NCBI GenBank assembly: GCA_019634835.1
Contig: JAHCAO010000007.1
Span: forward strand, 1-64,000
Source: Gammaproteobacteria bacterium
Lineage (GTDB): Bacteria > Pseudomonadota > Gammaproteobacteria > DSM-16500
Direction of reading: 5' to 3'
Length of the DNA stretch: 64,000 nt
The position numbers and the translations under genes are program-made. The notes beneath the pieces were generated by a model. That model did not search any database and was not told the origin of the DNA. It saw nothing but the letters and a program-made list of their open reading frames with translations. This document shows positions 46,463 to 53,786 of this stretch, piece after piece. How positions within the stretch are numbered: position 1 is the first letter of the stretch; each line of letters opens with the position of its first letter.

Positions 46463-47418
46463 GATAGTTTCTCCGCTATTCTTAAAATGGCACTACGTGC
46501 CCGTGGGTTGACATTAATTTCTGTTGAACTAGGTTTAACCGGCTTATCAATTGATTTAAGCCGCGCGTTAAAACACATTCCTTTGACTGGCAACCCACGA
46601 GGCAGTTCCTGGCCTTTTTCGTGGTGTCGAATAAATTGTTTCACTATACGATCTTCCAACGAATGAAAACTAATGACTGATAATCGACCGCCAACGGCCA
46701 ATGCTTCTAATGCCTGAGCAAGACCAGTCTCTAATTCCGTTAACTCTTGATTAATAGCGATACGTATCGCTTGAAAACTTCGTGTTGCAGGATGTTTATC
46801 CTGCGTGCTCTTTGTTTTTGGTATAGCATATTTGATAATCTCTGTTAGTTGAGCAGTAGTCGTAATCGGGGATTGTTGACGAGCTAGAATAATAGCTCGA
46901 GCAATACGACGAGAAAATTTTTCCTCTCCATAACTCCATAAAACATTCGCTAGTTCATCTTCTTCAACTTTTGCAAGCCAGCTCATCGCATCGATGCCTT
47001 GGCTTGTATCCATACGCATATCAAGTTTGCCTTCTTTTGTAAAACTAAAACCTCGTTCAGCATTATCTAATTGAGGAGAAGACACACCAAGATCAAACAA
47101 AATGCCGCTTACTTTTCCATATACATTAAGTTCATGCAAGCTTGATTGCAGGTGCGCAAAAGAACGATGAATAATGGTAAATCGCTTGTCCTCAGAAAAA
47201 TATTGTTTTGCGTAAGCAATAGCTTCTGGATCTTTGTCAAATGCAATTAACCGACCTAACGGACTTAGTCTATCTAAAATAGACCGAGAGTGACTGCCGC
47301 GGCCAAATGTAGCATCAACATAAATACCATCAGAAGAAGTGAAAAGGCTCGCGACTGCTTCGTTCAGCAAAACTGGAATATGTTGGTGAAAAATCTCGCT
47401 CATACGGCAAGCAGCCAT
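46459..47418 (-). CDS. rsmH: 16S rRNA (cytosine1402-N4)-methyltransferase
   Basis: RsmH (MraW), 319 residues, methylates C1402 in the ribosomal P site with S-adenosylmethionine. Seen: HIPVLLNEAV at the start, VDATFGRGSHSRSIL (AdoMet loop), GILFDLGVSSPQLD, ERGFSFTKEGKLDMRMD, ATRSFQAIRIAINQEL and ISFHSLEDRIVKQF, with NPRARSAILRIAEK at the end. The upstream codons MAACR may be an annotation extension, with MSEIFHQHIPV as an alternative start. It follows mraZ by 24 bp. Confidence 0.97.
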   Translation of the reverse strand: MAACRMSEIFHQHIPVLLNEAVASLFTSSDGIYVDATFGRGSHSRSILDRLSPLGRLIAFDKDPEAIAYAKQYFSEDKRFTIIHRSFAHLQSSLHELNVYGKVSGILFDLGVSSPQLDNAERGFSFTKEGKLDMRMDTSQGIDAMSWLAKVEEDELANVLWSYGEEKFSRRIARAIILARQQSPITTTAQLTEIIKYAIPKTKSTQDKHPATRSFQAIRIAINQELTELETGLAQALEALAVGGRLSVISFHSLEDRIVKQFIRHHEKGQELPRGLPVKGMCFNARLKSIDKPVKPSSTEINVNPRARSAILRIAEKLS

Positions 47419-47442
47419 GTTAGTTAGTAAACTCCCTTTACA

Positions 47443-47904
47443 TCACAACGAAATAGATCTAACCTCGTCAGGTAATGGGGAATCACTCGTGTCAGATTCT
47501 TCTTGTAGCCACTGACTACGGCTTTCGTCCCAATGAGCCTCATCCCACAACTCAAATTTCTTCCCCTGACCGACTAACACTGCACGTTTATTCAATCCTG
47601 CATATTCGCGCAGTAAAGGTGGTAATAGAATTCTTCCTTGTCCATCCATTTCCACATCAGTAGCATGTCCTACCAGTAAACGCTGGATACGACGTGCTGC
47701 TGGATTAAAGCTAGGCAGCCTAGCTAACTTCCTCTCTATTTCTTCCCATTCTGGTAATGGGTAGAGCAGCAAACAACGTTCTTCGGTATCGATAGTTAAT
47801 ACCACCGCACTCTTGCTATCTAATTGCAGACGCTCGCGGTATCGGGTTGGCATCGCGATCCTGCCCTTCGCATCGATGTTAATCCCATTTATACCGCGAA
47901 ACAC
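47443..47904 (-). CDS. mraZ: Transcriptional regulator MraZ
   Basis: MraZ, 153 residues, with two SpoVT/AbrB-like domains: MFRGINGINIDAKGRIAMPTRYRERL and GHATDVEMDGQGRILLPPLLREYAGL. It binds DNA upstream of its own gene and represses the dcw cluster, counterbalanced by RsmH in E. coli. I choose the GTG at 47904 because GGGGAGG lies eight bases before it and the product then begins exactly like the family; the longer open frame from 48036 has a hydrophobic extension never seen in MraZ and covers the promoter. A TGG-box array lies 99-150 bp upstream. Confidence 0.95.
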   Translation of the reverse strand: MFRGINGINIDAKGRIAMPTRYRERLQLDSKSAVVLTIDTEERCLLLYPLPEWEEIERKLARLPSFNPAARRIQRLLVGHATDVEMDGQGRILLPPLLREYAGLNKRAVLVGQGKKFELWDEAHWDESRSQWLQEESDTSDSPLPDEVRSISL

Positions 47905-48002
47905 TGCATTAACCTCCCCGAAAGAGAAGACCACAAGGTAAAACCCCTCAACACAGTATATAAAAACAGCCGAAAAACCCCTTGTGGGTAAAAATAAATA
48001 TA

Positions 48003-48054
48003 CCACAATTTTCCACAAAAAAACATTTTTCGCCACTATTTGCCACTCTTGCCA
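48003..48054 (-). promoter_or_regulatory. Candidate MraZ operator: TGG boxes at 10-bp period
   Basis: On the minus strand TGG occurs at 48054, 48045, 48035, (TGT at 48025), 48015 and 48005, each followed by about seven A/T-rich bases. Four boxes and one degenerate box are exactly 10 bp apart. E. coli and Mycoplasma MraZ bind direct TGGGN repeats separated by five bases, that is, the same 10-bp period. Here the boxes are TGGNN, not TGGGN. The array is 99-150 bp upstream of the mraZ GTG, with a TATACT-like -10 in between. Confidence 0.55.
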
Positions 48055-48063
48055 GAAATTTCA

Positions 48064-48104
48064 TTGTAGGATGCAATCCTAAGCATCATGGAGGACGTGT
48101 TGAG
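48064..48104. repeat. Short dispersed repeat (family D), copy 2
   Basis: Starts TTGTAGGATGCAATCCTAAG and ends ACGTGTTGAG, matching 41674-41714 in the murD-mraY gap. It contains the palindrome AGGATGCAATCCT. It lies just upstream of the TGG-box array of mraZ. Confidence 0.4.
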
Positions 48105-48162
48105 AGATAAACAATAGGGTGATTGCCTTTCAGTAGAATTTCTGCACCCTTGCTTGGTAAGA

Positions 48163-48192
48163 GACGACGCTAGTCTAGGATTTTCAACAAGT
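48163..48192. repeat. Possible end remnant of a family B element
   Basis: GACGACGCTAGTCTAGGATT followed by TTCAACAAGTT resembles the right terminal repeat of the 254-bp element (GACGACGCTAATTTTAATTT, TTCAACGGGTT). Only this end is visible; no partner end was found nearby. Confidence 0.3.
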
Positions 48193-48193
48193 T

Positions 48194-48340
48194 ATAGCGA
48201 TATCAGAACGGGTCTGCCTTTTTTATTTTTTATATGCGGGAAAATGGGCAGGAGTCCACTTTAGCAAAAGCCAGAAGGGAAACGTCTTTTGCAACCGAAT
48301 ATAAAAAATAAAAAAGGCAGACCCGTTCTGATATCGCTAT
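48194..48340. repeat. Perfect 41-bp inverted repeat between mraZ and rnpB
   Basis: The left arm 48194-48234 (starting ATAGCGATATCAGAACGGGT) is exactly the reverse complement of the right arm 48300-48340. The 65-base loop holds a small stem GCAAAAG/CTTTTGC. It lies 22 bp after the 3' end of the RNase P RNA gene, so one arm could end its transcript (a T-rich block follows the GC part), but the length is far beyond a normal terminator. Confidence 0.78.
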
Positions 48341-48361
48341 TAATAATACAAGTAATAATAC

Positions 48362-48702
48362 AAGTCAGTCGATAAGCCGGGTTCTGTCGAGAGCAATTAT
48401 TTATCTAGGATGTCTGTCGCCAAACACCTCATGCAGCCTACCCAAACTCAGTGCGGATCACACTATAGAGTTCCTATTTGGCCTTACTCCAAGCGGGGTT
48501 TACCATGCCGCAACTGTTACCAGTTACGCGGTGCGCTCTTACCGCACCATTTCACCCTTACTTTGCATCTCGTACAAAGCGGTATATTTTCTGTGGCACT
48601 TTCCGTAGGTTCACACCTCCCAGATGTTATCTGGCGCTTTACCCTATGGAGCCCGGACTTTCCTCTCTTTCTGGTGAAAGAGCAATTGCTTGACTGACTC
48701 GA
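48362..48702 (-). ncRNA. rnpB: RNase P RNA (M1 RNA)
   Basis: The catalytic RNA of RNase P, ~341 nt, bacterial type A. Universal blocks seen on the minus strand: GAGGAAAGTCCGGGCTCC near the 5' end (48666-48649), GGGTGAAATGGTGCGGTAAGAGCGCACCG in the middle (P7-P11 region), GGCAAACCCC-type J11/12 as GGTAAACCCCGCTTGGAG, and ACAGAACCCGGCTTATCG at the 3' end. GTCAGTC at the 5' end pairs with GACTGAC at the 3' end to form P1. Ends are estimated to within a few bases. Position between mraZ and rsmI is common in gammaproteobacteria. Open frames across it on the plus strand are spurious. Confidence 0.96.
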
Positions 48703-48732
48703 GGAGGATGATAGCATAGTTAGAAATTATCA

Positions 48733-49620
48733 TCACGCTTTAGAGGCGAAGCTTAAAAAAGATTTGGCCAAGTCCCGCGCAACAACGTGCTGCTTATATT
48801 TACCTTCTTGCTTCTGGTTCAATCCAAAAAACAGTTTTATAAATGATAAGCGAAGCAAATGAAACTGTGCGTGCCGCAAGTCTTGTTTTACAATTTTTAT
48901 CACATCAGTGTGAGGATAATGCTTACGATAAAATAATAGCTTTCCCGCTTTTTTCTTACGCAGTACTTCTTCGCGTGGATTACCTTTCTCACTAGCACTG
49001 CCAACATGTTGAACTGTCACTGTTTGGCAATAACCAATCATGTAACCTGCTTTGCGTATACGTAAACATAAATCTGTTTCTTCACCGTATAAAAAAAATT
49101 CTTCATCAAACCCGCTCGTTTCTTCAAACACTTCTCGGCGCACCACCATGCTTGCCCCCAAAACTGTTGCTAATTCACCAGGTAACGTAGAAAAATCAAT
49201 ACTCACCTGTTTTTGACGGGGATAATGCAAAAATGTGGTTTGTTCAACATGATGATCGCCATTCACAATCCGTGTTCCAACTAAACCATATTGTAAGTGT
49301 TCATCCATGAATTTAACTACATGATATAAATCGTAGTCTGTCAAACAAACTGCATCGGGATTCAGCATGAAAATATACCGCCCTTGGCAAAGCTTAAATG
49401 CTTGGTTATTTGCCCTACCAAATCCCTGATTATCGTGATTAAGAATAAGTGTGATATGAGGAGTAAATTTCTGTAAAATAGGAATGCTATCATCGCAACT
49501 ATTGTTATCTATCACAATAACTTCAAAATTTACATCCCGTTGTTTTGATACAGATTCAACACATTTCTTAACAAGTTCCGCCGTGTTATAATTTACGATC
49601 AGAACTGAAATATCAATCAT
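48733..49620 (-). CDS. Family 2 glycosyltransferase, WbbL-like (rhamnosyltransferase type)
   Basis: GT2 enzyme, 295 residues: SVLIVNYNTAELVKKCVESV, VIVIDNNSCDDSIPIL, NQGFGRANNQAFKLCQG, FMLNPDAV (DxD equivalent), ASMVVRREVFEETSGFDEEF, and FFLYGEETDLCLRIRKAGY with the ED catalytic pair. This layout is shared with WbbL-type rhamnosyltransferases that use dTDP-rhamnose, fitting the rfbACDB operon in this window. It overlaps rsmI by 4 bp, so it is in the same operon. The substrate is inferred. Confidence 0.85.
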   Translation of the reverse strand: MIDISVLIVNYNTAELVKKCVESVSKQRDVNFEVIVIDNNSCDDSIPILQKFTPHITLILNHDNQGFGRANNQAFKLCQGRYIFMLNPDAVCLTDYDLYHVVKFMDEHLQYGLVGTRIVNGDHHVEQTTFLHYPRQKQVSIDFSTLPGELATVLGASMVVRREVFEETSGFDEEFFLYGEETDLCLRIRKAGYMIGYCQTVTVQHVGSASEKGNPREEVLRKKKAGKLLFYRKHYPHTDVIKIVKQDLRHAQFHLLRLSFIKLFFGLNQKQEGKYKQHVVARDLAKSFLSFASKA

Positions 49621-50471
49621 ACGTCACTCTTTTTTGCTAATGCCATCTCATATAATACATTCTTTCGTTCACCTGTAATTTTGCTGGCAAGCATCGCTGC
49701 CTGCTTTAAGGGCAATTCTTCTAAGAGAATATCTAATACATTTTCAGGAATCACTTCCTTACTTTCACTCACTTTCTCATTGATTCCTTCAACAAGGACC
49801 ACAAATTCACCGCGTAATTCATTATCGTGTAATTGATAATATTCCATCAGGCTCGCCAGTGTACCTCCTCGTACTGATTCATGAAGCTTAGTGAGTTCGC
49901 GTGCAACTACTGCTTTTCTACTTTGACCAAAGATTTCTGTCATCGTTTGTAATACGGATAATAATCGATGTGGTGCTTCATAAAAAATCATAGAGCGATT
50001 TTCATGTAACAATAACGCAAGACGATGACGGCGAGCTTCCATCTTCGGTGGCAAAAATCCCTCAAAAGTAAATTTATCTGTTGGCAATCCTGCTACACTT
50101 AATGCGGCGATTGCCGCACACGGGCCAGGAATGGCTACTACTTTGATATCTAATGCCTTCGCTTCTCTTACCAAATGGAACCCTGGATCACTGATCAAAG
50201 GAGTACCCGCATCGCTAATCAATGCAATTGACTCCCCCTGCTGTAAATATTCAAGAATAATTTTGAGACGTTCACGTTCATTAAATTCATGCATAGAAAT
50301 GCAAGGCTTAGAGATAGAAAAGTGCTTTAATAACGGCATAGAATGTCTGGTATCTTCAGCAGCAATTCGATCTACTGCCTTCAACACTTCAATCGCACGT
50401 AAGGTAATGTCTTGCAAATTGCCAATCGGTGTGGCCACTATGTACAATGTACCCTTTATTTCATTTTGCAT
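49617..50471 (-). CDS. rsmI: 16S rRNA (cytidine1402-2'-O)-methyltransferase
   Basis: RsmI, 284 residues, tetrapyrrole-methylase fold, adds the 2'-O-methyl group to C1402, the same nucleotide modified by RsmH. Seen: GTLYIVATPIGNLQDITLRA, DRIAAEDTRHSMPLLKHF, LISDAGTPLISDPG and FEGFLPPK, with IFYEAPHRLL. Complete. Divergent from yraN, as is typical. Confidence 0.96.
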   Translation of the reverse strand: MQNEIKGTLYIVATPIGNLQDITLRAIEVLKAVDRIAAEDTRHSMPLLKHFSISKPCISMHEFNERERLKIILEYLQQGESIALISDAGTPLISDPGFHLVREAKALDIKVVAIPGPCAAIAALSVAGLPTDKFTFEGFLPPKMEARRHRLALLLHENRSMIFYEAPHRLLSVLQTMTEIFGQSRKAVVARELTKLHESVRGGTLASLMEYYQLHDNELRGEFVVLVEGINEKVSESKEVIPENVLDILLEELPLKQAAMLASKITGERKNVLYEMALAKKSDV

Positions 50472-50551
50472 ACAAAAGCACTCATAGAAAATAGCATATT
50501 TTAAACTAAAAACTCGTCATGCGCCCATCTATTAATATTTTACGAGCCACC

Positions 50552-50914
50552 ATGAGACACTACCTTGGTAAACAAGCTGAACGTGAAGCTAGTAAGTTTT
50601 TACAAGCCAAAGGCTTGCGCTTACTTGAGCAAAATTATCATTGCCGTTACGGTGAGATTGACTTAATCATGCATGATCAGCATGATATTGTGTTTGTTGA
50701 AGTCCGGAGCCGGAGTCGTACTGACTTTGGCAAAGCATCTGAAACTGTCAATAAAAACAAGCAAAAAAAGCTCATTAAAACGGCCACACATTTTTTGCAA
50801 ACAAAGCAATGGTGGTATAAAGTCAATAGCCGCTTTGATATCATTGCCATACATTATGAAAGCGGTAAGCAACAGTTAGAATGGATTAAAAATGCATTTT
50901 CGGTAACGAGTTGA
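50552..50914 (+). CDS. yraN: YraN/UPF0102 endonuclease-like protein
   Basis: UPF0102, ~120 residues, with a predicted Holliday-junction-resolvase-like nuclease fold: GKQAEREASKFLQAKGLRLL, YHCRYGEIDLIMHDQHDIVFVEVRSRSR (catalytic-looking E-D-EVR set) and KQKKLIKTATHFL. Function unproven. I prefer ATG 50552 (MRHYLGKQAE). A longer frame begins at 50519, but that ATG lies inside a 15-mer (50508-50522) shared with the arm of the murB-murC inverted repeat. Gene order rsmI/yraN-diaA-dolP is conserved; lpoA, often between rsmI and yraN, is missing. Confidence 0.85.
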   Translation: MRHYLGKQAEREASKFLQAKGLRLLEQNYHCRYGEIDLIMHDQHDIVFVEVRSRSRTDFGKASETVNKNKQKKLIKTATHFLQTKQWWYKVNSRFDIIAIHYESGKQQLEWIKNAFSVTS

Positions 50915-50934
50915 ATATTGCTAGAGAATATTAC

Positions 50935-51540
50935 ATGAATAGTATCATCGACCGTATTAGAATTAATTTTACCGACAGCATACAAACTAAAATTAATTCG
51001 GCGGACTCCATTATCAATATTATTGCTGAAGCCAGCGAAGAAATAGTCCAAGCACTGTTGGAAGGACACAAAATTCTAAGCTGCGGTAACGGTGCTTCTG
51101 CTTGTGACGCTTTACATTTTAGCTCACAAATGCTGAATCGCTTCAAGCAAGAACGCCCTGGATTACCGGCCATTGCTTTAAACTCAGACATCTCAACCAT
51201 GACAGCCATCGCTAATGATTATCATTTTAGTGATGTATTTGCTAAACAAGTACGAGCCATTGGCCAAGCAGGGGACTTGCTATTAGCTATCTCCACCAGC
51301 GGGAACTCTGCAAATATCGTGAACGCTATAAAAGCTGCGCATGATAAAAATATGGGAATTATTGCATTAACAGGATATGACGGTGGTAAAATAGTCGACC
51401 ATTTGCAAGAAAAAGACATAGAAATCCGAGTGCCAGCATATGATCCACCGCGGATACAAGAAATGCATATTTTAATTATTCATTGTATATGTGACATTGT
51501 TGATTTTCGATTATTTGGTCACGGAGAAGTAATCACATGA
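50935..51540 (+). CDS. diaA: DiaA-like SIS-domain protein
   Basis: SIS (sugar isomerase) domain protein, 201 residues from ATG 50935; an in-frame TTG at 50911 is also possible. Seen: LEGHKILSCGNGASACDALHFSSQ, RPGLPAIALNSDISTMTAIAND, and AISTSGNSANIVNAIKAA (sugar-phosphate loop). DiaA binds DnaA and times replication initiation; the close relative GmhA is a sedoheptulose-7-phosphate isomerase. The position between yraN and dolP favours DiaA. It overlaps dolP by 4 bp. Confidence 0.87.
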   Translation: MNSIIDRIRINFTDSIQTKINSADSIINIIAEASEEIVQALLEGHKILSCGNGASACDALHFSSQMLNRFKQERPGLPAIALNSDISTMTAIANDYHFSDVFAKQVRAIGQAGDLLLAISTSGNSANIVNAIKAAHDKNMGIIALTGYDGGKIVDHLQEKDIEIRVPAYDPPRIQEMHILIIHCICDIVDFRLFGHGEVIT

Positions 51541-52130
51541 AAAAACAAAGCAAAAAAGCTCTTATTATCATTGGACTAACCCTAGCCTTACAAGGGTGCA
51601 TTTTTGTCGCTGGAGCAGCAGCTGGAGCAGCAGCTATCGCGATTGTATATGACCATCGCACTATTCAAAAGGTATTGGAAGACACAGAAGTTGCCAATAA
51701 AATTTCAGATAAAATTAGAAAAATACCTGCTCTTCGCAATGAATCTCATATAGAAGTCACAGTCTTTAATCATATTGTTTTACTCACAGGCCAAACTCCC
51801 AACCTTGCTTGGAAACAACAAGCTGAAGAAATAACAAAAACAGTCTCTGGTGTCACTCGTGTTTATAACCAAATTACTATTGAAGGCCCCACTTCTTCTT
51901 TGACTCACACTAGCGATGCTTGGATTACGACAAAAATAAAGGGCGAAATGCTTGCAACTGAAAACTTAAAATCAAGTAGTATCAAGGTCGTCACTGAAAA
52001 TGGTGTAGTTTATTTAATGGGTATTGTTAACACTCAACAAGCAAATGTTGCTGTTGACATCGCAAGACAAGTTTCTGGTGTTCAAAAAGTGGTGAAGATA
52101 TTTCAATATACAAAAAAACCTCAGAAATAA
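51537..52130 (+). CDS. dolP: BON-domain outer membrane lipoprotein DolP (YraP)
   Basis: DolP/YraP, 197 residues. The signal peptide ends in lipobox ALQGC with the lipidated Cys at residue 21. Two BON domains follow: DTEVANKISDKIRKIPAL ... VTRVYNQI and SDAWITTKIKGEMLA ... VQKVVKIF, each with the central glycine in LLTGQTPN/LMGIVNT. In E. coli it supports outer membrane integrity and BAM function. ATG overlaps the diaA stop (ATGA). Confidence 0.92.
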   Translation: MKKQSKKALIIIGLTLALQGCIFVAGAAAGAAAIAIVYDHRTIQKVLEDTEVANKISDKIRKIPALRNESHIEVTVFNHIVLLTGQTPNLAWKQQAEEITKTVSGVTRVYNQITIEGPTSSLTHTSDAWITTKIKGEMLATENLKSSSIKVVTENGVVYLMGIVNTQQANVAVDIARQVSGVQKVVKIFQYTKKPQK

Positions 52131-52270
52131 GCCCATCCATCTTTAATACGGCGTCATAATGCGCCAAACTGGTTGGTGATGAAAAACATTAACCAAAAGA
52201 GATGGAAGGTTCGAAATGAATAAATGAATTTTCGTTGTGCTGCTCGCAGATGAGCGCATTCTTCACGTTT

Positions 52271-52490
52271 GTAACCATTCACAGGGGTAGTCATAGGGCC
52301 CCCAAAAACGGAAGCTCTGCGATGTCGAAGCCATGAAGGCCCGTTAAGAGGGAAGCTAGCGAAGGAATAAAGGCTGCAATTTTAACCCATCTATTGTATT
52401 TCAAAGCGGGCCGTCGTGATGACTGGAATGGTGCTATCTATCAGCTTCCGTTTTTGGGGGCCCTATGACTACCCCCCCGTGAATGGTTAC
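52271..52490. repeat. 220-bp inverted-repeat element (family A), full copy 2
   Basis: The first ~46 bases (starting GTAACCATTCACAGGGGTAG) and last ~48 bases (ending CCCGTGAATGGTTAC) are near-perfect reverse complements. The interior shares GAAGCTCTGCGATGTCGAAG and GCGAAGGAATAAAGGCT with copy 1 at 30021-30230. The inner pair is GGCCCG/CGGGCC here versus GGCTCG/CGAGCC in copy 1, a compensatory change; the outer arms also differ (TCATAGGGCCCCC versus CTATAGCATCCC) yet remain complementary. It fills most of the gap 52131-52546; no gene seen there. Confidence 0.78.
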
Positions 52491-52546
52491 TCACGTTTAA
52501 AGTTGCCTTCGAAACAGCTATGCGCCCTTCTTGTACCTTCTTTAAT

Positions 52547-53605
52547 TCAGCTTACTACGAAACGAGCTGGCGACGATGAAGGAGTGTGAGCACTATCAAC
52601 AGGCTTATCGCCTTTATTAAAGAAGAAATTCAAGCTAGTGGAACGCCGATATTTCGGTGATGAATCAACTTTATCACTATCTATCTTACCTATTTTTTTG
52701 CTAACCTCTATTCGCTTAGATTCCGTAGGCTGCTTTGAAATTTCTAGGTAAAGCGTAGCTAAAACTCGTCCCAAATAACGCGGATCCACGCCAAGCCCAG
52801 CTAACTGCAATGCCACCGAACTAATAAAATCTCGTGCTTCCAGTGATAAATCTTCTGGTTCAGCACATAGCACTGGATCTACTTTAGATACATTTTGTTG
52901 TACATTTCGATTATATCTTGGCTTAACGTGAATAAGAGAATTGGGGACATAACCAATTGTTCCTGCATTCAGCAACATATTATGCATGACTTGAGTAAGA
53001 GGATGGTGATAAAGCAATACATTCATAACCTGAACTGAATTTTCTTGAGCTTCTTGCTGAGGCTGCATCCAAGAAAGGCAATCGATAGCACACTGAATCA
53101 TATGACTGGCAATTGCTTCCTCCGACACATCTTTAAAACTCGGGGTCTTTTTTTTACTTATGACGTCTTTTTCAAGCAACCCTTTAATGGTGTCTGTTTT
53201 TTTCTGTTCGAATTGAGCATAGAGCGCTGCAGCTTTTTTCCAAATCTCTTTGCCTCGCCATTCTGATTCTTTGATTATCTTATTGGAGGGCACACGCTTT
53301 AATAACTCTGCATTTTCTCTCTTCCATGCCACTAAAGGAGATTCAAGATCACCATCAGATTGATCTCTGGGAGCAAGATAAATCGTATAATCGTACTTTT
53401 TCTTTATCACGCCATCAATTGTAGCAGCTAGCTCTTCAGCAGAAAGACCACCTTTGTATCCAATACAAACAGGAATATGGCAATGCACCATCGATATCTC
53501 TCTTTCACTTTTAGCAATAGCAGTGTTAATCCTCTGCCAAATACCTTCGTCTATACTAGTCTCCGCAACACGATTTATCTCTTGCGCAATTTTAGTTGAT
53601 CTCAT
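52547..53605 (-). CDS. Orphan protein of 352 residues, effector candidate
   Basis: Unrecognised, 352 residues, no signal peptide or membrane helix. The N-terminal third looks alpha/beta (VHCHIPVCIGYKGGLSAEEL, then KKYDYTIYLAPRDQSDGD), with a W-rich part after it (ESEWRGKEIWKKAAALYAQF). The middle is helical; the last 50 residues are Ser/Lys/Pro-rich and probably disordered (HTPSSSPARFVVS). The strand-helix-strand opening loosely recalls Rossmann-type enzymes including cyclodipeptide synthases, but their signature residues are not visible. Single gene, flanked by an inverted-repeat element and divergent from the kinase gene. Confidence 0.66.
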   Translation of the reverse strand: MRSTKIAQEINRVAETSIDEGIWQRINTAIAKSEREISMVHCHIPVCIGYKGGLSAEELAATIDGVIKKKYDYTIYLAPRDQSDGDLESPLVAWKRENAELLKRVPSNKIIKESEWRGKEIWKKAAALYAQFEQKKTDTIKGLLEKDVISKKKTPSFKDVSEEAIASHMIQCAIDCLSWMQPQQEAQENSVQVMNVLLYHHPLTQVMHNMLLNAGTIGYVPNSLIHVKPRYNRNVQQNVSKVDPVLCAEPEDLSLEARDFISSVALQLAGLGVDPRYLGRVLATLYLEISKQPTESKRIEVSKKIGKIDSDKVDSSPKYRRSTSLNFFFNKGDKPVDSAHTPSSSPARFVVS

Positions 53606-53786
53606 ATTAAACCCCTCGAGATATTTGATTAGACATCATATTATATTTTTATTCAAAATGAGAGCGATATCATGCATTATAAATGTGACTTTAACATTAT
53701 CAAGCACTATATAATGTATTAAAATTAAAATAAATCTGTTATCACTACGTTTTTAGCGAGAGTTACTTCTCGAGTAAGGATATCAC

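Noticed and set aside
47905..48036. N-terminal extension of MraZ
   Set aside because: Not conserved in the family, hydrophobic, covers the probable promoter; the GTG at 47904 has a good ribosome site.
48410..48697. Two plus-strand open frames of 71-95 codons
   Set aside because: They lie across the RNase P RNA gene, whose conserved blocks and P1 pairing explain the sequence.
52547..53605. Cyclodipeptide synthase
   Set aside because: The opening strand-helix-strand layout is suggestive, but the family Ser pocket and the Y...E catalytic residues could not be located.
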